Shown in pieces: positions 16,393-21,448 of a stretch of 22,630 nt of DNA. Below the pieces are notes generated by a model that worked only from the letters and a program-made list of their open reading frames with translations, searched no databases and had not been told where the DNA came from. This DNA comes from a virus: IMG/VR virus record IMGVR_UViG_3300022602_000461, positions 1 to 22,630 of that record, one strand, 5' to 3'. The first letter of the stretch is position 1. Every line of letters begins with the position of its first letter. Position numbers and translations under genes: made by a program.

Positions 16393-18179
16393 TGTTTAAC
16401 ATAAAAAATATAACAGTTAAGAACTTTCTTAGCGTAGGTAATCAAACACAGGCTGTAGATTTTGACAAAGAACACTTAACATTAGTGTTAGGCGAAAACT
16501 TAGATCTCGGTGGAGACGATAGCGGAAGCCGTAATGGTACGGGTAAAACTACCATTGTTAACGCATTGTGTTATGCTTTATACGGAAATGCATTAACTAA
16601 TATCCGTAAAGAGAACCTAATCAACAAAACAAACAACAAAGGTATGTTAGTTACCGTTGAGTTTGAAGTAAACGGAGTATCATATCGCATCGAGCGAGGT
16701 CGTAAACCTAATATTTTAAAGCTATACGTTAATAACGAAGTGCAAAACGATAGTGACGACAACGAAGATGATGCACAGGGCGATAGCCGCGAAACGCAAA
16801 AACACATAGAACAACTACTAGGTATGAGCCCGTTAATGTTTAAGCATTTGGTTGCTTTGAACACTTATACCGAACCTTTTTTGAGTCTTAAATCGGCCGA
16901 ACAACGTGAAATCATTGAGCAACTATTAGGGATAACTCTGTTATCAGAGAAAGCAGAGAACCTTAAATTGCAGATGAAAGACGTAAAAGATGCTATTACA
17001 AGCGAGACTGCAAAGATAGAAGCTATCAAAACAGCCAATGAAAACGTTCAAAAGAGCATCAATAGCCTAGGAATTAAGAGTTCTGCTTGGGAAAACAAGC
17101 ATTACCAAGACTTAGAAAGTCTAAGCAAAGCTATTATGCAGTTAGAAAGCGTCGATATTGAAGCTGAACTTATTGCCCATTCCAATTTGAAACTATGGAA
17201 TGACAATAATAACAAGATTAGAGAACTCAGTAAACAACGAGCTACGTTAGAAGCCGCAGTTGGGCAAGCAGAAAAGACTGTAAACAAATATCAAAAAGAA
17301 TTAACAACTCTAAGTGATAAGACTTGCCCAGCATGCGAACAAGATTTACATGATCATAAGCACGAAGAAATGACTACGCTGGCTACTACTCATTTAGCAG
17401 AAGCAGAAACTTATAAAAATAAAGTAAGTAGTGACTTAGAACTAGTACTTGCTTCTATAGAAGCAGTTGGAGAACTAGGTCGTAAACCAACTACCTTCTA
17501 CGAAACAGAAGCGGAAGCATTAGGACATAAAAATAATTTGTCTAGTTTAGAAATTAATCTTACAAATAAAGCAAACGAATCTAATCCTTACAACGAACAG
17601 ATTGAAGAACTAAAGAAAACAGCCATTCAAGAAATTAGTTGGGATGAAGTTAACGAGTTAACTAGGGTAAAAGAACATCAAGAGTTCTTGTATAAATTGC
17701 TAACCAACAAAGATAGTTTCATTCGTAAGAAAATTATTGATCAAAACTTAACATTCCTTAACAAACGCTTAGGATATTATATTGATAAGATTGGATTACC
17801 TCACAAAGTTACATTCTTAAACGATCTTAACGTAGAAATTACACAATTTGGACAAGACTTAGACTTTGATAACCTAAGTCGAGGCGAGCGGAATAGATTA
17901 ATTTTAAGTTTAAGTTGGGCGTTCCGTGATGTTTGGGAAAATTTATATCAACATATCAATTTGTTATTCATTGACGAGCTTATTGATGCAGGCATGGACG
18001 CCGCAGGTGTTGAAGCAGGTGTAGGAATTCTAAAGAAGATGGCTCGAGAACGTAACAAGAATATATACTTAATATCGCATAAAGATGAATTAATCGGGCG
18101 AGTAAACAATGTACTTCGCGTTATCAAAGAAAACGGTTTTACCTCTTACTCAAATGACGTTGACTATGTAGAGGCATAA
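16392..18179 (+). CDS. 46: Recombination endonuclease subunit gp46 (Rad50/SbcC-type ATPase)
   Basis: The protein has 595 residues (T4 gp46 is 560). The P-loop is GSRNGTGKTT with Lys52. A coiled-coil arm runs from about residue 180 to 420, broken by a zinc-hook CPAC at 312-315 that would link two molecules. The C-terminal lobe has the ABC signature LSRGERNRLILSLSW, Walker B LLFIDELIDAGMD and the switch histidine in ISHKDE. The ATPase opens and closes on DNA to control the gp47 nuclease. All key residues are present, so it should be active. It overlaps gp47 by one base and the next small gene also by one base, indicating one polycistronic message. Confidence 0.96.
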   Translation: MFNIKNITVKNFLSVGNQTQAVDFDKEHLTLVLGENLDLGGDDSGSRNGTGKTTIVNALCYALYGNALTNIRKENLINKTNNKGMLVTVEFEVNGVSYRIERGRKPNILKLYVNNEVQNDSDDNEDDAQGDSRETQKHIEQLLGMSPLMFKHLVALNTYTEPFLSLKSAEQREIIEQLLGITLLSEKAENLKLQMKDVKDAITSETAKIEAIKTANENVQKSINSLGIKSSAWENKHYQDLESLSKAIMQLESVDIEAELIAHSNLKLWNDNNNKIRELSKQRATLEAAVGQAEKTVNKYQKELTTLSDKTCPACEQDLHDHKHEEMTTLATTHLAEAETYKNKVSSDLELVLASIEAVGELGRKPTTFYETEAEALGHKNNLSSLEINLTNKANESNPYNEQIEELKKTAIQEISWDEVNELTRVKEHQEFLYKLLTNKDSFIRKKIIDQNLTFLNKRLGYYIDKIGLPHKVTFLNDLNVEITQFGQDLDFDNLSRGERNRLILSLSWAFRDVWENLYQHINLLFIDELIDAGMDAAGVEAGVGILKKMARERNKNIYLISHKDELIGRVNNVLRVIKENGFTSYSNDVDYVEA

Positions 18180-18403
18180 TGCTAAACAAGTATAAGGATC
18201 TTCACAGTCAACATATTGACTTACTTGTAGAATACTATAACATACATCAAGCGTATGTTAGAAAACCTACATATGAAAGATCCATACTTCTACGTAACAT
18301 ATTAACAAAATTACATAGAATGAACAAAGCCTTAAAAGATGAAATTCAAGTAGTCCGTAAACAAATGGAAGAAGAAAGAAGATTAAAAAAGGAGGCGCAA
18401 TGA
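18179..18403 (+). CDS. Small helical coiled-coil protein of unknown function
   Basis: I do not recognise this 74-residue protein. It is strongly helical and charged, basic in the middle (RKPTYERSILLRNILTKLHR) and ending in a coiled-coil-like KQMEEERRLKKEAQ. No signal peptide or membrane segment is visible. Its start overlaps the gp46 stop by one base and its stop overlaps the next start by four (ATGA), so it is co-translated with the recombination genes. A role as an accessory to gp46/gp47 or to DNA packaging or compaction is possible from context only. Confidence 0.8.
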   Translation: MLNKYKDLHSQHIDLLVEYYNIHQAYVRKPTYERSILLRNILTKLHRMNKALKDEIQVVRKQMEEERRLKKEAQ

Positions 18404-18594
18404 GCGCAACAATTCAAGCAATTAAAGATGCTGTTACAGCATGGGAAGCAGAAGACACTAAATTTGAAAAAGGTAATTCAGCCGCAGGTACTCGTGCCCG
18501 TAAGGCATTAGCCGAAGTAGGTAAGTTAATCAAAGCTCGCCGCAACGAAATTACAGAAACTAAAAATGCTCGTAAGGAGGCCAAGACTGCTTAA
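18400..18594 (+). CDS. Histone H1-like protein, Hc1 family
   Basis: The 64-residue protein contains the block KFEKGNSAAGTRARKALAEV followed by GKLIKARRNEI, which matches the N-terminal core of the Hc1 histone H1-like family known from chlamydial nucleoid condensation and from many aquatic bacteria and phages. The long Lys/Ala-rich tail of chlamydial Hc1 is missing; a short basic end (ETKNARKEAKTA) takes its place. It should be a small DNA-binding or DNA-bridging protein. It has the strongest ribosome-binding site of the operon (AAGGAGG at 18389-18395), so it is probably made in larger amounts than its neighbours. It is coupled upstream (ATGA overlap) and downstream (TAATG). The family call rests on the KGNxAAGTRARK signature. 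Confidence 0.75.
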   Translation: MSATIQAIKDAVTAWEAEDTKFEKGNSAAGTRARKALAEVGKLIKARRNEITETKNARKEAKTA

Positions 18595-19037
18595 TGTCTT
18601 GGACTTATCAAGGTACAATCGTTGAAGAACTACCTGAGGACTGTGTTGGATTTGTTTATCTTATCACGAACACAGTCACTGGGCGCATGTATGTTGGCAA
18701 AAAATTAGCCAAGTTTGCAAGAACAACATACAAAACAGTAAAATTAAAAAACGGCAAGAAGAAACGTAAGAAAATTAAAGGCAAAATAGATTCTGACTGG
18801 AAAACATATTACGGATCCAGTCCTAACCTAACAGCAGACATACAAACATTAGGCACAGACAAATTTACACGTGAAATATTACATTATTGCACATCAAAGG
18901 CCCTTACATCATATCTAGAAGCAAAAGAACAATTTGATCGCAAAGTACTAGAATCGCACGACTACTATAACGGGCACATCCAAGTTAGAGTTCACGGCTC
19001 TCATATTCTCAAAACTCAGGCAACTAAAACAGTATAA
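18594..19037 (+). CDS. GIY-YIG family endonuclease
   Basis: The protein of 147 residues has GFVYLI (19-24) and MYVG (32-35), variants of the GIY and YIG strands. A probable catalytic Glu109 lies in SYLEAKEQFD and YYNGHI (124-129) forms the usual closing motif. Between the second strand and the rest of the domain sits a highly basic loop, KLKNGKKKRKKIKGKI (50-65), probably a DNA-contact insertion, followed by WKTYYGSS. Such small GIY-YIG enzymes in T4-like phages act as free-standing homing endonucleases or in DNA branch or end processing. No separate DNA-binding domain is visible, as homing enzymes usually have, so a housekeeping nuclease in this recombination operon is as likely. It is the last gene of the operon, and its stop is followed directly by the structured non-coding stretch. 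Confidence 0.75.
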   Translation: MSWTYQGTIVEELPEDCVGFVYLITNTVTGRMYVGKKLAKFARTTYKTVKLKNGKKKRKKIKGKIDSDWKTYYGSSPNLTADIQTLGTDKFTREILHYCTSKALTSYLEAKEQFDRKVLESHDYYNGHIQVRVHGSHILKTQATKTV

Positions 19038-19380
19038 GCTAGCACAGGCTAACATCGTGTGCCCACGCCAACTCGATAATAAGAGGGACGGAATTCTCTG
19101 CGCTGTACAGAGTACTCAACTACTATCCTTAACAGGACGTCGATCGCAATTTGCCGCGGTTTAGTTGTTTGAATAGAGTGAAAAAAGAGCTAAAAGAGGG
19201 TTAGAAGCCCGTGGTTGTAGTGTAAGATTGCATTTGCGCTAGAACCTGCCGTCATAATAAGACATAGCTAGGGGTACAGGATGACCGCCTCGGTAACGCT
19301 ATAATGCAATGTGACTTGTCGAACTCAGATAATGTCCAATTCTTAGCCCAATCTGGGCTAAGTGTGACCATAGAATCTAG
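19038..19380 (+). ncRNA. Candidate structured non-coding RNA
   Basis: No convincing reading frame is present here. A hand count gives 134 G+C in the 300 bases 19081-19380 (45%), clearly above the adjoining leader (about 32% over 19381-19500) and the nearby genes. Inverted repeats are dense. They are 19042-19046 with 19058-19062; 19096-19100 with 19108-19112 (CTCTG/CAGAG, 7-nt loop); and 19198-19200 with 19208-19210. A long-range pair joins 19227-19234 and 19303-19310 (ATTGCATT/AATGCAAT, perfect), enclosing 19236-19238 with 19297-19299 and 19251-19255 with 19281-19285. A strong hairpin at 19342-19362 (CTTAGCCC/GGGCTAAG) closes the region but lacks a T-run. High GC in an AT-rich phage plus nested pairing suggests a folded RNA, either transcribed from the gp47 operon or processed from it. 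I could not match it to tRNA, tmRNA, RNase P RNA or a group I intron core. Strand is assumed from context. Confidence 0.45.
19342..19362 (+). terminator. Strong hairpin at the end of the structured stretch
   Basis: CTTAGCCC (19342-19349) and GGGCTAAG (19355-19362) form a perfect 8-bp stem with a 5-nt loop. There is no T-run after it, so it is not a classical intrinsic terminator. It may be the 3' end of the candidate RNA, a processing site or a stability element. Confidence 0.4.
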
Positions 19381-19473
19381 ATAATATATAACTGCTTCGC
19401 AGTATTATAGTTGTCAATAATTAAAGAAATAGCTTCAAGCGATAGCGCAGAAGCAAGTGAACGCAGTTCACTT
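19381..19473 (+). promoter_or_regulatory. Array of three hairpins before the head-protein gene
   Basis: Three small stem-loops follow closely. The first is ACTGC/GCAGT at 19391-19395/19399-19403, with flanking ATAAT/ATTAT able to extend it past a bulge. The second is GCTTC/GAAGC at 19432-19436/19450-19454. The third is a perfect 8-bp AAGTGAAC/GTTCACTT at 19455-19462/19466-19473 with a 3-nt loop. They may end the upstream message or protect its 3' end. The stretch from here to the next start is AT-rich and otherwise empty. Confidence 0.4.
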
Positions 19474-19496
19474 ATCATATTAAAATCACTTTTCGT

Positions 19497-19504
19497 GTTA
19501 AATA
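19497..19504 (+). promoter_or_regulatory. Possible late promoter for the head-protein gene
   Basis: GTTAAATA keeps the TAAATA core of the late motif with a T instead of A at the second position. It lies 33 nt before the ATG at 19537, and GGAG at 19526-19529 gives a good ribosome-binding site. A separate late start is plausible for a structural gene placed after the early-type operon. Confidence 0.35.
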
Positions 19505-19536
19505 AACTTATCAAATACCTGTAATGGAGTCACTAA

Positions 19537-20292
19537 ATGCGTATAAATGAATTATTTGAATCTCAACAATTAGAGGAAGGTCCTGGTTGGGATCAAGCTA
19601 AACAAGGCCTTGGACAAGTTGGTCAAGGAGCCATGAATGTTGCCAAAGGAGCCGCTAAAGGAGCTCCAGGTGTTATTGGTGGATTAGGTAAAGCCGCTGG
19701 TGCAGTTGCAGGTGGTGCTTTAGGTGCATGGGACAAAGCTAAACAGGGATTTCAAGCAGGACGTAATGCTGTAGGTGGCAATGCTGTTCCGCAAAAAGGT
19801 GGTGCACCTGCACAAGGTAATGCACCCGCAGGTAATGCCGCTCCGGCACAAGGTAATGCACCCGCAGGTAATGCCGCTCCGGCACAAGGCGGACAACAAG
19901 GTGGCGGAGCAGGTGGTGCTGATCCAAAACTAGCACAACAAGTACAGGCACTAGAAAAAGAAGTTGCAGATGTTAAGCAACAACTTAAAACAACTCAAGA
20001 TCAATTAGCAAAAACACAAGAAGCTCCAGCAAAAGAAGCTCCCCCAGCTAACAGTTTAGACACTCCAAATTCGAGTGCTCCATCACAAGCCGCTCCTCCA
20101 GAAGCCAATACAGAAACTCAACCAACAGAACCTGCTCCAGAAAATCAGCCAGGTGCAAATAATTCAGCCGCAATGGGCAACATGGCAGGACAATTACAGG
20201 CACAGGCAGATGCAAGAGACGCTGATCATAATAGATTAGCATCTGGACAAAATGAAGGTTTTCACAGCCGTTTTTTAGGACAAATGATTTAA
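19537..20292 (+). CDS. Low-complexity protein with capsid-targeting-like N-terminus, candidate internal head protein
   Basis: I do not recognise a folded domain in this 251-residue protein. The N-terminus MRINELFESQQLEEGPG resembles the short targeting peptides of T4 internal head proteins: it contains two matches to the prohead protease rule (L/I)xE before a small residue, LFE/S at 6-9 and LEE/G at 12-15. Residues 15-75 are Gly/Ala/Lys-rich and amphipathic. Residues 85-125 are Ala/Gly/Pro/Gln repeats, including an exact 36-bp tandem duplication. A coiled coil follows at about 128-165 (LAQQVQALEKEVADVKQQLK), then a Pro/Ala/Glu/Asn-rich stretch and a distinct C-terminus FHSRFLGQMI. The defined ends around a disordered middle suggest a virion or scaffold protein. 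Its stop overlaps the stop of the convergent gene. A tail-associated or scaffolding role is the alternative. Confidence 0.8.
   Translation: MRINELFESQQLEEGPGWDQAKQGLGQVGQGAMNVAKGAAKGAPGVIGGLGKAAGAVAGGALGAWDKAKQGFQAGRNAVGGNAVPQKGGAPAQGNAPAGNAAPAQGNAPAGNAAPAQGGQQGGGAGGADPKLAQQVQALEKEVADVKQQLKTTQDQLAKTQEAPAKEAPPANSLDTPNSSAPSQAAPPEANTETQPTEPAPENQPGANNSAAMGNMAGQLQAQADARDADHNRLASGQNEGFHSRFLGQMI
19810..19881 (+). repeat. Two exact 36-bp tandem repeats inside the head-protein gene
   Basis: The unit 19810-19845 is repeated without change at 19846-19881, and the first bases of a third copy follow. It encodes a 12-residue unit close to AQGNAPAGNAAP. The identity at third codon positions shows a recent duplication, and copy number may vary between strains. 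Confidence 0.9.
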
Positions 20293-20507
20293 AAGAAAGG
20301 CAGTCTAGTATCTTTAGTAGTTTCTAGATTTTCTTTTATTAGATCAACAATAAGATCTCGTTGAGTTCTATCAGTAGCATATATTTCATCGAGGGTTACT
20401 CCCCCTCTCATATACCAACACATTTTTATCAGTTCTTTTTGAATGGCTCTTGACTCTTTGTCCATACCATCTATTAATTCAAGAATTTCAGGTAAGGTTA
20501 GGCTCAA
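20289..20507 (-). CDS. Small conserved protein next to gp26 (gp51 position)
   Basis: The protein has 72 residues with MCWYMRGGVTLDEIYATDRT and then DLIVDLIKENLETTKDTRLP. I recall this pattern from small proteins beside gp26 in aquatic T4-like phages, sometimes labelled gp51-like hub assembly factors. T4 gp51 is 249 residues and I cannot show homology, so the symbol is left empty. The start is a TTG at 20507, 5 nt after the gp26 stop, with AAGG very close to it; no ATG upstream fits, and the next Met is residue 15. The TTG sits in the inverted repeat GGCTCAAGAGCC (20501-20512), which may limit initiation to ribosomes arriving from gp26. Its stop shares the bases TTAA with the convergent gene. 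Confidence 0.72.
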   Translation of the reverse strand: MSLTLPEILELIDGMDKESRAIQKELIKMCWYMRGGVTLDEIYATDRTQRDLIVDLIKENLETTKDTRLPFF

Positions 20508-20515
20508 GAGCCTTA
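20496..20515 (-). promoter_or_regulatory. Inverted repeat over the gp26 stop / downstream TTG start
   Basis: GGCTC (20501-20505) and GAGCC (20508-20512) are complementary, and flanking GTAAG-type and CTTAC-type bases allow extension past a small bulge. The element covers the TTG start of the small gene and touches the gp26 stop, a layout suited to translational coupling. Confidence 0.35.
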
Positions 20516-21376
20516 CGCGAAAAAACTTGCGTAATCAAATACAATAGGTAATTCAACCATTCTTGGAGTAGCCGGATCTTGACTAATATTAATACTCATT
20601 GGTTTAATGCTGTTTGATTTTCTTAGTTGTTCAAGTCGTAATTTGATTGAATCAAATACTTCTCTGTCAGAATTTTCCATAAACTCTTTAATAAATTCCG
20701 GATCCTCAGTTGATCCAGCATCAGAATCTATTTTGTAAACACAATAGTTAAGCATTCCGATAGATAAATCTGCTAGTTTATGAAAGCTTTCTTTAAAAAA
20801 ATCTAATCGTTGTTCGTCAGTTAATGCTTCGTCTTGAACAATTTTCATTATACGATTACTTTCAAATTCTGCTAGATTGTTAGCATTAGCAGTTTTGTAG
20901 TCCATAGGTTTGATATAGATTATTAAATTTGGTTTAATTTCGATACGCTCGTCCCATGTTATATCGTTTTGCAATTGATCCATAATTAATCGAAGATCAA
21001 TTTCATACTCACCACTGCCACCTTCTATATCAGGATGTGTAACCTGTAGAGGCATCATGTGTCCGTAAGAAGCAATACGAATCGCAATTAACATAACGTC
21101 AATATCCATATTTGGACAACCCCATGCATCGATTACATTAGGCATACAACTTTGAATAACATCTACCACCGCTTGTCCGTTGATTAGCGCATCTGGAGTT
21201 TTAAGCAATAGTTCATCCTTAGCAGTCATAGAATATACTGGAAATTCTCCAGTAGTACTAGGTGTAAGTGTACCTTCGGGCCAGTATTTCCCTCCGCTAG
21301 GTAGCTTGATAAAAATTTTTGGCTGTCGCATGTGTGCTAACAACGGATTAATTTTTTTAGTAGCTTGTGAAACCAT
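20513..21376 (-). CDS. 26: Baseplate hub protein gp26-like
   Basis: The 287-residue protein (T4 gp26 is 208) has the conserved start of the gp26 family in aquatic T4-like phages: MRQPKIFIKLPSGGKYWPEG, FPVYSMTAKDELLLKTPDAL, GQAVVDVIQSCMPNVIDAW and DVMLIAIRIASYGHMM. In T4 gp26 takes part in assembly of the baseplate hub. The related T4-like proteins often carry a Cys-rich metal site after the SYGH motif (a CPHCE type), but here the corresponding stretch QVTHPDIEGGSGEYEIDLRL has no cysteines, so that site appears to be lost. The start ATG at 21376 has GGAG upstream and an exact T4 late promoter 40 nt before it. It is followed by the small gp51-position gene. Confidence 0.82.
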   Translation of the reverse strand: MVSQATKKINPLLAHMRQPKIFIKLPSGGKYWPEGTLTPSTTGEFPVYSMTAKDELLLKTPDALINGQAVVDVIQSCMPNVIDAWGCPNMDIDVMLIAIRIASYGHMMPLQVTHPDIEGGSGEYEIDLRLIMDQLQNDITWDERIEIKPNLIIYIKPMDYKTANANNLAEFESNRIMKIVQDEALTDEQRLDFFKESFHKLADLSIGMLNYCVYKIDSDAGSTEDPEFIKEFMENSDREVFDSIKLRLEQLRKSNSIKPMSINISQDPATPRMVELPIVFDYASFFA

Positions 21377-21387
21377 TTTTTTCTCCG

Positions 21388-21395
21388 AATAAATA
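21388..21395 (+). promoter_or_regulatory. T4-type late promoter for the tape-measure gene
   Basis: AATAAATA reads rightwards, 53 nt before the ATG at 21449, with RNA start expected near 21402. It is the same variant as the gp6 promoter. It lies inside the leader of the oppositely directed gp26 message. Confidence 0.55.
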
Positions 21396-21415
21396 ACTTA
21401 GTAAATGTGTGACAG

Positions 21416-21423
21416 TATTTATA
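21416..21423 (-). promoter_or_regulatory. Exact T4 late promoter for gp26
   Basis: Read on the minus strand the bases are TATAAATA, the T4 late consensus without a mismatch. It lies 40 nt before the gp26 ATG, with RNA start expected near 21410. It faces the tape-measure promoter at 21388-21395, so the two transcripts would overlap at their 5' ends by several bases. Confidence 0.7.
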
Positions 21424-21448
21424 TACCAATATTACCAGGGAAATTTTA

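Noticed and set aside
16571-17287. Minus-strand open frames inside gp46
   Set aside because: Antisense shadows of a gene with all catalytic motifs intact.
19281-19304. Tiny open frame ATGACCGCC...TAA, a possible leader peptide
   Set aside because: Seven codons only, lying within predicted paired bases and without a downstream gene it could control closely.
19227-19310. tRNA-like segment with an 8-bp terminal stem and about the right length
   Set aside because: No T-arm with a TTCRANY-type loop and no 5-bp anticodon stem could be fitted on either strand.
19038-19380. tmRNA, RNase P RNA or group I intron core
   Set aside because: No GGTTCGA T-arm or Ala-rich tag frame, no RNase P conserved blocks and no recognisable P7/P3 intron core. 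The flanking genes are not split exons of one protein.
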